This document shows, in pieces, positions 1-5,948 of a stretch of 5,948 nt of DNA. Position numbers and translations under genes: made by a program. The stretch comes from Verrucomicrobiales bacterium. GTDB lineage: Bacteria; Verrucomicrobiota; Verrucomicrobiia; Limisphaerales; UBA9464. The notes under the pieces were generated by a model. The model was given only the letters and a program-made list of their open reading frames with translations, ran no database searches and was not told the DNA's origin. The DNA lies in assembly GCA_003445095.1 (NCBI GenBank), contig DLVS01000689.1:1-5948 (forward strand). Reading direction: 5' to 3'. The first letter of the stretch is position 1. Each line of letters begins with the position of its first letter.

Positions 1-13
1 CGCCCTCCGGGCA

Positions 14-45
14 CCTTCTCCCCCGGCTGTCGCCGCGGGAGAAGG
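14..45. repeat. REP-like long hairpin
   Basis: A 9-bp perfect inverted repeat (CCTTCTCCC at 14-22, GGGAGAAGG at 37-45) encloses a second 4-bp stem (CGGC at 24-27, GCCG at 32-35) around a TGTC loop, with one C-C mismatch between the stems. No T-tract follows on either side, so it is not a classic intrinsic terminator. Hairpins with this CCTTCTCCC/GGGAGAAGG arm are familiar as dispersed intergenic (REP-like) elements in many GC-rich bacteria. That classification is from memory of the motif, and the copy number in this genome is unknown. Confidence 0.55.
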
Positions 46-72
46 ATCTGCAGAGTGCGCCTCGTCCCCTCG

Positions 73-92
73 GCGGCTACCTGAGTAGCCGC
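73..92. repeat. Hairpin inside repeat copy 1
   Basis: GCGGCTAC (73-80) and GTAGCCGC (85-92) form a perfect 8-bp stem with a CTGA loop. The same structure recurs 114 bp downstream in copy 2. It has no T-tract, so it looks like a structural part of the repeat, not a terminator. Confidence 0.6.
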
Positions 93-186
93 GGACGGCA
101 GGACGCGCTGACCCCGCGACGCCCGTGGAGGCACCGGGTGCAAGCGACGCGAGGGCGCGAAGAGGAAAGTGCGCCTCGTCCCCTCG

Positions 187-206
187 GCGGCTACCCGAGT
201 AGCCGC
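187..206. repeat. Hairpin inside repeat copy 2
   Basis: GCGGCTAC (187-194) and GTAGCCGC (199-206) pair over 8 bp with a CCGA loop. The only change from copy 1 is T to C in the loop, so the stem is unchanged between copies. In copy 3 the left arm (301-308) is present but the right arm is absent. Confidence 0.6.
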
Positions 207-309
207 GGACGGCAGGACGCGCTGACCCCGCAGCGCGAGTGGAGGCACTGGGTGCAATCGACGCGAGGGTGCGAAGAGGAATGTGCGCCTCGTCCCCTTG
301 GCGGCTACG

Positions 310-507
310 ATCGATACCCGCGGTGCGCCGTTGGCGTTCCCAGCGGGCTTTCTGCTCGGGCGAAGGCACCGCCGCTTCCGGCAAATCACGGAGCAAGGGC
401 CGCAAATCGCGGTAGCTCGTGCGTTCGACGAGGAAGTCACGGCCTTCAAGCCGTTCCCACGTTTTTAGGACCGGTAGGCCAACCGGCCGATTGCCACTCG
501 GTCGAGT
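310..507 (-). pseudogene. Probable C-terminal gene remnant, unrecognised secreted or surface-type protein
   Basis: Read on the minus strand from 507 downwards, this frame gives a protein-like sequence containing GLPVLKTWERLEGRDFLVER, then SYRDLRPLLRDLP and a charged tail (PEQKARWERQRR). The residue pattern and G/C-rich third positions look coded. A TAA at 508-510 lies directly upstream in frame, and no ATG or GTG start precedes the conserved-looking part, so the 5' portion of the gene is missing. Upstream lies the start of the cytochrome gene on the other strand. Downstream the frame runs without a stop through the tandem repeats to the window edge. I do not firmly recognise the family. It resembles, from memory, tails of verrucomicrobial secreted proteins. 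The alternative is a chance open frame in GC-rich DNA; the exactly codon-aligned plus-strand frame at 283-468 is the competing reading and looks less protein-like. Confidence 0.4.
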
Positions 508-525
508 TTAGCGCATGTACACGCA

Positions 526-1836
526 GTGCGGCGCGGCCAAAACCATTTTGCTTGGGTGCTCTTAGGGGCTTGGCTGGGCATTACCTCCGGATGCTCGCGC
601 CAAGATTCAGTACCGTCGGCCAATCCAGGACCTCAACCGCCGACCGCCGCGGTGGGTGACGATTTTCGCGCCAGCGTTCCGTCCGAAGGCGGACCTACGG
701 GATACGTCGGCTCGCAATCGTGCCGGCCTTGTCACGAAGAACAGTTCAAGAGCTGGCACCGGACGTTTCATCGGACGATGACGCAGTATGCGACTCCGGA
801 AACGGTTCGAGCAGACTTCAACAACGTGACGCTGACCAACGACGGCACTCGATTTCACCTCACTCGGGACGGTGAAGATCTGCGAGTCAGGATGGAGCGA
901 ATTCTACCACCTGGCCCGAGTTCCGAGACCCCACCGAGTTTGGACACTCAGGTGAGCTTGGTCACCGGGTCGCATCACATGCAGGTCTTTTGGGTCCCGG
1001 GCGGGAGCGGCAATACGCAAGTCGGGTTTCCCTTCACCTGGCTGATTCCTGAACATCGCTGGGTCCCGCGTAACTCGACGTTCATCCGTCCTCCCGGTTT
1101 CGCGCATCAAGCGGAAGTGTGGAACGTGATGTGCAGCCGATGTCATGCGACCGCCATTGAACCGCGGGTGGACAGTGTGCAGCAACGGATGGAGACGCGG
1201 GCGGCCGAACTGGGAATTTCCTGCGAAGCCTGCCACGGCCCGGGCGAACGACACGTCGCTGCGCGCACCGCAGCCGATCGCAGCGCACCCAAGCCGACCG
1301 CCGCGATTTTGAGCACGGAGATCGTCCATCCCGAACGCATCGATCCGGTGCGCGCCTCCGAAGTGTGTGGTTTTTGTCATTCGATGAAATGGATCGATCG
1401 TGCCGAGACCTGGCGGCAAGGCGGGTTTCGCTTCCGGCCCGGCGATGAGTTGGCTGCCACCACTCCCCTGATTCAACCGGATCGCGTGGAGGCCATTCCC
1501 GGGCTCCAAGCTTATCTCGCGAAGAATCCCGCTTTGCTTGATGATTATTTTTGGAGTGATGGGATGGGCGAGTCAGCGGCCGAGAATATAACAGTGTTGC
1601 CGCGTCGCCTTGTTTCAAAGGAGGTCGTTTCTCTTGTCTCTCTTGCCATTCCTTACACGAAAGCGAACCCAACGATCTGCTCGCCAAAAACCGCCAGGAC
1701 AATCGAGCTTGCACCCAGTGTCATGAGGACTACCGCGATTCGCGCACGCTCGAACGGCACACGCACCACCTCAGTTCGTCTTCGGGCAGCCAATGTTACA
1801 ACTGTCACATGCCGCATACGACTTACGGCGTCCTGA
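526..1836 (+). CDS. Multiheme cytochrome c lipoprotein, 5' part of a frameshifted gene (haem sites 1-4)
   Basis: This is the N-terminal half of a periplasmic multihaem c-type cytochrome, expected to carry electrons outside the cytoplasm; partner and pathway are unknown. The GTG at 526 is the only plausible start after the in-frame TAG at 475, and it has no clear ribosome-binding site. Residues 8-23 form a short hydrophobic signal ending ITSGC, a lipobox-like site (Cys23; the -3 residue is a slightly atypical Thr). CXXCH haem motifs lie at residues 66-70 (CRPCH), 203-207 (CSRCH), 233-237 (CEACH) and 281-285 (CGFCH). Family-like blocks include GYVGSQSC, FHRTMTQYATPETV, TGSHHMQVFW and ELGISCEACHGPGE. 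The homologous sequence stops at Met347 (1564-1566). Residues 348-436 are out-of-frame and contain no further CXXCH, while the shifted frame continues the family sequence. The true gene therefore appears to run to 2426. It could be a real pseudogene or an assembly error. Confidence 0.85.
   Translation: MRRGQNHFAWVLLGAWLGITSGCSRQDSVPSANPGPQPPTAAVGDDFRASVPSEGGPTGYVGSQSCRPCHEEQFKSWHRTFHRTMTQYATPETVRADFNNVTLTNDGTRFHLTRDGEDLRVRMERILPPGPSSETPPSLDTQVSLVTGSHHMQVFWVPGGSGNTQVGFPFTWLIPEHRWVPRNSTFIRPPGFAHQAEVWNVMCSRCHATAIEPRVDSVQQRMETRAAELGISCEACHGPGERHVAARTAADRSAPKPTAAILSTEIVHPERIDPVRASEVCGFCHSMKWIDRAETWRQGGFRFRPGDELAATTPLIQPDRVEAIPGLQAYLAKNPALLDDYFWSDGMGESAAENITVLPRRLVSKEVVSLVSLAIPYTKANPTICSPKTARTIELAPSVMRTTAIRARSNGTRTTSVRLRAANVTTVTCRIRLTAS
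1564..1571 (+). other. Frameshift site in the cytochrome gene (apparent one-base loss)
   Basis: Frame 1 reads ...YFWSDGM up to 1566. The frame beginning CGA at 1569 then reads RVSGREYN and continues with four CXXCH motifs. Between them are only two bases (GG, 1567-1568), so one base is missing from the G-rich stretch GATGGGATGGGCGAG. Adding one G would give a Gly codon and join the two halves seamlessly. Confidence 0.8.
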
Positions 1837-2426
1837 GCGCGATTCGAAGCCATCAGATCAGTAGTCCGCGAGTGGCGGACGAACTGGCCACCGGACGGCC
1901 CAACGCGTGCAATCTTTGCCACTTGGACCGAACCTTGGCATGGACTGCGGATCACCTGACCACTTGGTACCGCCAACCGACTCCCCCCTTGGATCCGCAG
2001 GCTCAGGCCGTGGCGGATTCGGTTCGACTGACTCTGGCGGGCGACGCGGGACAGCGAGCACTTCTGGCGTGGCATTTTGGCTGGGGCCCGGCTCGCGAAA
2101 CGTCGGGGGCCGACTGGATCCCTCCCTTTCTGGGCGTTTTGCTCGACGATCCGTATGCCGCCATTCGTTGCGTGGCGAGTCGCTCATTACGCGCCACGTC
2201 CAAACTTGAGCTGGTCGGCTACGACTTTGTGATTCCTCCAAACGACCGTGCCTCGGCGGCAGAACAAGTTTGGTCCGCCTGGAGTGCGCAGGTTTCCCAA
2301 TCACAAACTCCCCCAAGTTTCCCGCCGGCCGTCTTCGTGAAGCCGGGTCCGGTGGACCTAATGACGACACTGTTCGGTCCGATTCTCGACACCCGAAACG
2401 ACCGACCGGTGCGGCTGAGGGAATGA
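1569..2426 (+). CDS. Multiheme cytochrome c, 3' part of the frameshifted gene (haem sites 5-8 and HEAT-like tail)
   Basis: This is the C-terminal half of the cytochrome, in the frame shifted by one missing base relative to the upstream half. It opens with RVSGREYN and carries CXXCH motifs at 1635-1649 (CLSCH), 1710-1724 (CTQCH), 1794-1808 (CYNCH, followed by MPHTTYG) and 1908-1922 (CNLCH). With the four upstream motifs this makes eight haem sites in a reconstructed protein of about 633 residues. After the last haem the sequence becomes helical and HEAT-repeat-like (QRALLAWHFGW, LLDDPYAAIRCVASRSLR), ending in RPVRLRE at a TGA. The ATG at 1809 is an internal Met just after the seventh CXXCH. 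A start there would drop three haem sites, so this half has no credible start of its own and is probably not made separately. The gene ends 39 bp from the stop of the convergent minus-strand gene. Confidence 0.8.
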   Translation, partial: RVSGREYNSVAASPCFKGGRFSCLSCHSLHESEPNDLLAKNRQDNRACTQCHEDYRDSRTLERHTHHLSSSSGSQCYNCHMPHTTYGVLSAIRSHQISSPRVADELATGRPNACNLCHLDRTLAWTADHLTTWYRQPTPPLDPQAQAVADSVRLTLAGDAGQRALLAWHFGWGPARETSGADWIPPFLGVLLDDPYAAIRCVASRSLRATSKLELVGYDFVIPPNDRASAAEQVWSAWSAQVSQSQTPPSFPPAVFVKPGPVDLMTTLFGPILDTRNDRPVRLRE

Positions 2427-2432
2427 CCTTGG

Positions 2433-2449
2433 GGCAGCCCCGGACTGCC
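2433..2449. terminator. Weak hairpin between convergent genes, possible terminator
   Basis: GGCAG (2433-2437) and CTGCC (2445-2449) can pair around a 7-base loop in the 39-bp gap between the two convergent stop codons. An alternative GGGG/CCCC pairing overlaps it. A near-palindrome CCGAAGTTCGG follows at 2453-2463. No T-tract is present on either strand, so the terminator call rests mainly on position. Confidence 0.25.
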
Positions 2450-2465
2450 ACGCCGAAGTTCGGGT

Positions 2466-5192
2466 TCAATCCACAAATAAGAATTCGTTGAGGTTGAAGA
2501 TGACTCGACACGCGTTGGGCAGGCCATTTTGTCGAGCGTACTCGGCCAACATCGCGACCTCCTCACGTTTGGGCGAGCGACTCAGCGCCAAAGCGACCGC
2601 CGCTCTCACTTGGTCTTCCAAAACTGGTGAGTCGCGAGTAACCCGATTTGCGAGGTGGCGGGCCATGGCGACCGCCAGGTCATTGTTCAGCAACGCCAAT
2701 GCCTGTAAGGCGTTCATTGTCTCATTGCGTCGATCCACCGACATGGAGGGATCGGCACAATCGAGAGTCGCCATGAAAGGTTGGGGCTGGGACCGGACGA
2801 GGAACCGGTAGATCGAACGGCGTTGCGACTTGGGATCCTCGGGATCGTGCAAATGATATTCGTAATGGGGAGAATGTTCCGGGCGTTCGACGACGAAGTC
2901 TTGGAAACTCGGCCCGCCCATCGCCGGATCGAGTTTACCGGCCACGGACAGCATGGTGTCGCGCACGGCTTCGGCCTCAAGCTTGCGTCGGTTCATCCGC
3001 CACAAGAATTGATTGTCCGCGTCCACTCGTTCGTTGGCTAGACTACTGGCAACGGACTGCCGATAGGTCCGACTCGTCACCAGCAATCGGTGGAGCGACT
3101 TCAACGACTGGCCGCCGTCTCGAAACTCGACCGCCAGCCAATCGAGCAGCTCAGGATGAGTGGGATTCCGACCCATTCGTCCAAAATCGTTGGGGGAATC
3201 GACCAATCCGCGCCCGAAGTGGTATTGCCAAACACGATTTACGATGGATCGCCACGTGAGCGGATTGCGTGGGTCGGTGAGCCAATTTGCCAAAGCCACT
3301 CGGCGCTCGCCCTCGGGTGCGTCGGCCGGTAGCGGAAACTCATTCACACCCGAAATGAACTCGACCGTTCCCGGCCCGACTTCACGTCCCGGTTTCTTCA
3401 CGTCGCCACGGGCTAAGACGAAAATCGGTCGTGGTTTGCCGCCGTCGGGTCCCGTTCCGCGAAATGCGCCACTACCTTGATGAATCGTCCCCGCATAGAC
3501 CACCCGAGCCGGCGGGAGTTTCTTGAGGGCTGATTCCACCGAATCGAGCTGTGCTGCGACCCGCGTTAACTTCGTCTGCGTGCCGTCGTCAGTGACCTTC
3601 TCCATGGCAACCGCCCGCTGTGTTTCCAGGACGCCAAGCGGAACCGCGGCCGGACCGCGTGTGTGGCCCGGGTAATAGCCGTCGGTCAGGTTCGCTCGGC
3701 TCCATCGCGGTGGCGCCTCAATCGAGTCGGACGACGTGACCGGCGCACCGAGCGCGTGGTTGACTCCGTTGGTGTCGAACACCAGCACCTCGGCCAGCGC
3801 AAAGTTGAAATCATTCTGCCGCGGTGCCAGTTCGGTGGCCGTGAAACGGAGGTATCGAGCCTGCTTGCCGGGGAACTTCAATTCTTGCGGCGTCACTCCG
3901 GGATTGGGCACCGCAGCCTCGGTGTGACCGGAAAGAATCTCCACATCGCTGCCAAACTCCGGATGGTTCGACGCTTCAATTCGATAGCGCCTTGGAAAGC
4001 CGAATCCGTCACCGATGCCGTTGAAATCATCGCGACAACCCACGTAGACGATGCGGTCCAGCGGTCGGGCCACACCCAGGTCAATCTGAACCCATTTTAT
4101 CACATTCGAGACTGCGCTGAGCTCGCTGTGCCAACCAAACTCGGCTTGTGGGGTGACTGCATCCCCGGCCTTGGTCTCGGCGATGAGTCGATCCAGTAGG
4201 GCGAGCGACCGTCCTCCGGAGTCTAACAATTTTTGGTCCAGCTCCTTTTTGGCGGCCTTCAGTTCCCGTTGCTGACGTTCCAAATCCGCCCGTTCCCGAG
4301 CTATGGCCGGATCCGTATCGAATCGCCGATCAGCCCGGTCTAGGGCGGCGAAGACGGCGGTGAGCCGGTAGTAATCCACCATCGAAACGGGATCGAACTT
4401 GTGATCGTGACAGCGCGCGCACTGAACGGTGGTACTCGTGAACGTGTTCATGACGTTGCCTACCATGTCGTCACGATCTAGCAGACGGGCAATCTTGCCG
4501 TCCGTCTTGGTCTCCGGTACTTCGGCGTGACCGATCAGGTCCCAGGGGCCCGCCGCAATGAATCCCACTGCCGTCAGTCCATCTTCGGTGTCCGGCCACA
4601 AGACATCACCGGCGACCTGTTCTTGGACAAACCGGGAATACGGTTTGTCCTCGTTGAAAGCTCGAATGACATAGTCTCGGTATGGCCATGCGTTTGGTCG
4701 CGGCTGATCCTTGTCGTAACCATGGGTTTCACCGTAGTGCACCACGTCGAGCCAGTGGCGGGCCCACCGTTCACCATATTGCGGCGACGCCAAGAGTCGG
4801 TCCACCAACCGCTCGTAGGCGTCGGGAGCCGAATTGGCCGCAAATGCTTCTACATCGGCAGGATTCGGCGGTAGACCGATCAAATCGAAATACAAGCGCC
4901 GGATGAGGGTTCGCCGATCGGCTTCGGGCGACGGTTCGAGTTGTTTCGAGCGCAGTGTTGCCAGCACGAACCGATCAACCGGATTCTGCGCTAAGGTTCC
5001 TGGTGAACCGGCGGGAAGCAGAGGTTCAGGCGGTCGGACGAGCGGCTTCAAAGACCACCAGTCAAGCGACGCTGGCTGGCGGAAATTGGAATTAGCCGCG
5101 ACCGAATCGGCCGCCGGAGTCGATTCGGCAGCGACGACGATAGCCAGGAGAGCGATCCCCAATAGTACTGCGCTCCGGCATCGTCGCTGCAT
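2466..5192 (-). CDS. Secreted DUF1549/DUF1553 protein with F5/8 type C-like insert
   Basis: A large secreted protein (908 residues) of the DUF1549 (PSCyt2) plus DUF1553 (PSD1) class, abundant in Planctomycetes and Verrucomicrobia. Its biochemical role is not established; genome context in the family suggests polysaccharide breakdown. A signal peptide occupies about residues 1-28 (basic MQRRCR, then a hydrophobic stretch). DUF1549 spans about 70-283, with DLIGLPP, ERWARHWLDVV, RPNAWPYRDYVI and CARCHDHKFDP, whose C258-H262 is a haem-type CXXCH. A charged coiled-coil-like segment follows (about 298-325), then an F5/8 type C-like region (about 350-472, VQIDLG to ALAEVLVFD). DUF1553 covers about 625-885, with ALANWLTDPRNPLTWRSIVN, RVWQYHFGRGLVDSPNDFG, HPELLDWLA and NALQALALLNN. 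The end NACRVIFNLNEFLFVD is typical, so the protein is complete. There is no N-terminal PSCyt1 CXXCH domain. The ATG at 5192 has no Shine-Dalgarno sequence. A DUF1501 partner, often adjacent, is absent here. Confidence 0.93.
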   Translation of the reverse strand: MQRRCRSAVLLGIALLAIVVAAESTPAADSVAANSNFRQPASLDWWSLKPLVRPPEPLLPAGSPGTLAQNPVDRFVLATLRSKQLEPSPEADRRTLIRRLYFDLIGLPPNPADVEAFAANSAPDAYERLVDRLLASPQYGERWARHWLDVVHYGETHGYDKDQPRPNAWPYRDYVIRAFNEDKPYSRFVQEQVAGDVLWPDTEDGLTAVGFIAAGPWDLIGHAEVPETKTDGKIARLLDRDDMVGNVMNTFTSTTVQCARCHDHKFDPVSMVDYYRLTAVFAALDRADRRFDTDPAIARERADLERQQRELKAAKKELDQKLLDSGGRSLALLDRLIAETKAGDAVTPQAEFGWHSELSAVSNVIKWVQIDLGVARPLDRIVYVGCRDDFNGIGDGFGFPRRYRIEASNHPEFGSDVEILSGHTEAAVPNPGVTPQELKFPGKQARYLRFTATELAPRQNDFNFALAEVLVFDTNGVNHALGAPVTSSDSIEAPPRWSRANLTDGYYPGHTRGPAAVPLGVLETQRAVAMEKVTDDGTQTKLTRVAAQLDSVESALKKLPPARVVYAGTIHQGSGAFRGTGPDGGKPRPIFVLARGDVKKPGREVGPGTVEFISGVNEFPLPADAPEGERRVALANWLTDPRNPLTWRSIVNRVWQYHFGRGLVDSPNDFGRMGRNPTHPELLDWLAVEFRDGGQSLKSLHRLLVTSRTYRQSVASSLANERVDADNQFLWRMNRRKLEAEAVRDTMLSVAGKLDPAMGGPSFQDFVVERPEHSPHYEYHLHDPEDPKSQRRSIYRFLVRSQPQPFMATLDCADPSMSVDRRNETMNALQALALLNNDLAVAMARHLANRVTRDSPVLEDQVRAAVALALSRSPKREEVAMLAEYARQNGLPNACRVIFNLNEFLFVD

Positions 5193-5430
5193 AAGTCACG
5201 AGCCAGATTCTCGCGCCGGCTCTCCGCGGAAGGTAGGGTGAATCATTCCCGCACAAAAGTACCCGTTGGTAGGATTTCTTCCGAGGGGGGCCTCAGACCG
5301 ACCCACTCTTGCGGCTCCCAAGATCCCCCTTGAATCCCCTGCCCTTCGGAGATAGCCGCGGAACTCAACCCTTCGAGACACACGCTCGGCGACCCCAAAT
5401 ACCGAGCGGCCATTGTTCACAATCCTCCGT
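5193..5430. other. Intergenic gap with no recognisable gene
   Basis: These 238 bp separate the secG stop from the start of the DUF1549/DUF1553 gene; both neighbours are on the minus strand. I see no RNA gene, no convincing promoter boxes and no protein-like frame. One imperfect structure is present: CGCTCGG (5383-5389) can pair with CCGAGCG (5402-5408) across a 12-base loop, about 20 bp past the secG stop. With no T-tract it is at best a weak terminator. The promoter of the downstream gene presumably lies here. Confidence 0.5.
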
Positions 5431-5868
5431 TTACTTGGGGGCCAGGGGAGTTGGAGTCTGCGCCGCGGGCGCATTCGTCACGGCGGCCGGGACCGGAATC
5501 ACGACGTTGGTGATGGTTTTGGTTACCGGAGCAACCGCATTACTTCCGATCAATCCGGTCCCGGCAGGGGTGGCCGGCGTGGTGGCGGCATTGAGTTCAT
5601 TCAAAACACCGCGATTGGCATTGCACGCAGTGTGGGCGCTCATCCAAGCCAGCAGTACGCACAAGCCGATAAACATACCGGCGCTATACTTCGTTAACTT
5701 GGTCAACGTATTGCCCGAACCCGCTCCGAAGAGTGCCTCCGTAGCGCCGGCGCCGAACGCTTGTCCTAAACCCGCCTCCTTTTTCGGGAGCTGAATAAGG
5801 ATCAGCAACCCGAGAAACAGACAACACACGACCAGGACCAATGACAAAAGATTTAGAGCAATCTGCAT
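5431..5868 (-). CDS. secG: Preprotein translocase subunit SecG
   Basis: SecG is the small accessory membrane subunit of the SecYEG channel, which moves unfolded proteins across or into the inner membrane with SecA. The protein has 145 residues. A first membrane helix (about 6-26, LSLVLVVCCLFLGLLILIQ) is followed by the family loop KKEAGLGQAFGAGATEALFG (30-48) and LTKLTKYSAGMF. A second helix covers about 62-78. Known SecG proteins usually have about 70-120 residues. The excess here is a C-terminal tail (about 95-145) rich in Ala, Pro, Thr and Val, probably disordered. The ATG at 5868 lies 11 bp after the tpiA stop, with no Shine-Dalgarno sequence, so translation may be coupled to tpiA or leaderless-like. 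The tpiA-secG order is common in bacteria and supports the call. Confidence 0.95.
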   Translation of the reverse strand: MQIALNLLSLVLVVCCLFLGLLILIQLPKKEAGLGQAFGAGATEALFGAGSGNTLTKLTKYSAGMFIGLCVLLAWMSAHTACNANRGVLNELNAATTPATPAGTGLIGSNAVAPVTKTITNVVIPVPAAVTNAPAAQTPTPLAPK

Positions 5869-5879
5869 AAGCGGAAAAA

Positions 5880-5948
5880 TCAGATCGAATTCTTGATGAT
5901 GTCCGCGAAGCTGCGGACCTCGAGGCTGGCGCCCCCGACCAATGCCCC
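5880..5948 (-). CDS. tpiA: Triosephosphate isomerase, C-terminal 22 residues (cut by window edge)
   Basis: The minus-strand frame entering from the right edge reads GALVGGASLEVRSFADIIKN and ends SI before a TGA at 5880-5882. GALVGGASL is the well-known final phosphate-binding loop of triosephosphate isomerase, which interconverts dihydroxyacetone phosphate and glyceraldehyde 3-phosphate in cytoplasmic glycolysis. Only the tail is visible; the catalytic Lys, His and Glu lie outside the window. The position directly before secG agrees with the frequent tpiA-secG linkage. Confidence 0.92.
   Translation of the reverse strand, partial: GALVGGASLEVRSFADIIKNSI

Larger units (their letters stand above)
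55..309. repeat. 114-bp direct tandem repeat, two full copies and a truncated third
   Basis: The unit starting GTGCGCCTCGTCCCCT occurs at 55, 169 and 283, an exact 114-bp period. Copies 1 (55-168) and 2 (169-282) differ at about 9 of 114 positions, roughly 92% identity by eye. Four of these differences cluster around 119-128 and its counterpart. Copy 3 matches for about 26 bases with one mismatch (283-308), after which similarity is lost. The period is divisible by three, so one minus-strand frame is open through all copies with a 38-residue peptide period. Its composition looks like non-coding GC-rich DNA, not a protein repeat. It is best read as an intergenic repeat family of unknown function. 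Confidence 0.85.

Noticed and set aside
14..45. Intrinsic terminator
   Set aside because: The hairpin is strong but has no T-tract on either strand, and its arm sequence fits a dispersed REP-like element better.
55..309. CRISPR array
   Set aside because: The whole 114-bp unit repeats, with no short conserved repeat separated by unique spacers.
471..490. Short inverted repeats (CCGGT/ACCGG, GGCC/GGCC) upstream of the cytochrome gene as an operator
   Set aside because: Stems are only 4-5 bp in very GC-rich DNA, with no adjacent promoter boxes; this is expected by chance.
138..659. Plus-strand open frame of 173 codons across the repeats
   Set aside because: It runs through the tandem repeats and into the cytochrome signal peptide in the wrong frame. 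Its Arg/Pro/Ser-rich composition is typical of chance frames in GC-rich DNA.
904..1714. Minus-strand open frames of about 200 codons
   Set aside because: They lie antisense to the cytochrome, which has CXXCH motifs and family-like blocks on the plus strand. The antisense products show no recognisable features.
1858..2511. Minus-strand open frame of 217 codons over the cytochrome 3' half
   Set aside because: It is antisense to clear haem-motif coding sequence and is Pro/Arg/Ser-rich without domains.
3663..4199. Plus-strand open frame of 178 codons
   Set aside because: It is antisense to the discoidin-like region of the DUF1549/DUF1553 gene, which is intact over its full length.
5196..5474. 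Minus-strand open frame of 92 codons between secG and the DUF1549 gene
   Set aside because: It overlaps the secG 3' end in another frame, is Arg-rich and has no recognisable domain or ribosome-binding site.

Overview
The window looks like chromosomal DNA from the Planctomycetes-Verrucomicrobia (PVC) group, most likely Verrucomicrobiota of a Pedosphaera/Limisphaerales type. Three things point that way: a large secreted DUF1549/DUF1553 protein of the kind expanded in these phyla, a multiheme c-type cytochrome of a type common there, and a tpiA-secG pair whose SecG has a long Ala/Pro/Thr-rich tail. The DNA is GC-rich and clear Shine-Dalgarno sequences are lacking before the starts. The phylum is inferred from gene content, not demonstrated.

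Left edge (1-525): no intact gene. There is a long REP-like hairpin (14-45), then a 114-bp direct tandem repeat (two full copies at 55-282 and a cut-off third from 283), each full copy carrying an 8-bp-stem hairpin. Next, on the minus strand, comes a stretch (about 310-507) that reads like the C-terminal part of a protein but has no start, so it is probably a gene remnant.

Plus strand (526-2426): a lipoprotein-type multiheme cytochrome c, split by an apparent one-base deletion in a G-rich stretch near 1561-1568. Four CXXCH motifs lie before the break and four after it. Restoring one base gives a continuous protein of about 633 residues with eight haem sites and a HEAT-like C-terminal region. 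As written, the reading frame ends early at 1836.

Minus strand (5192-2466): a 908-residue secreted protein with DUF1549 (containing a CXXCH motif), a coiled-coil linker, an F5/8 type C (discoidin)-like carbohydrate-binding region and DUF1553. It converges on the cytochrome gene with 39 bp between their stop codons. Its usual DUF1501 partner is not in the window.

Minus strand, right edge (5948-5431): the last 22 codons of tpiA (triosephosphate isomerase), then secG 11 bp downstream, a compact housekeeping unit. A 238-bp gap with no recognisable gene separates secG from the DUF1549/DUF1553 gene.

Two secreted proteins with haem-type motifs thus sit tail to tail beside a housekeeping pair. Whether they act together cannot be told from this window. 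I see no clear evidence of a new defence, mobile or RNA system. The best leads are the frameshift in the octahaem cytochrome and the tandem repeat that ends inside its own hairpin next to a gene remnant.
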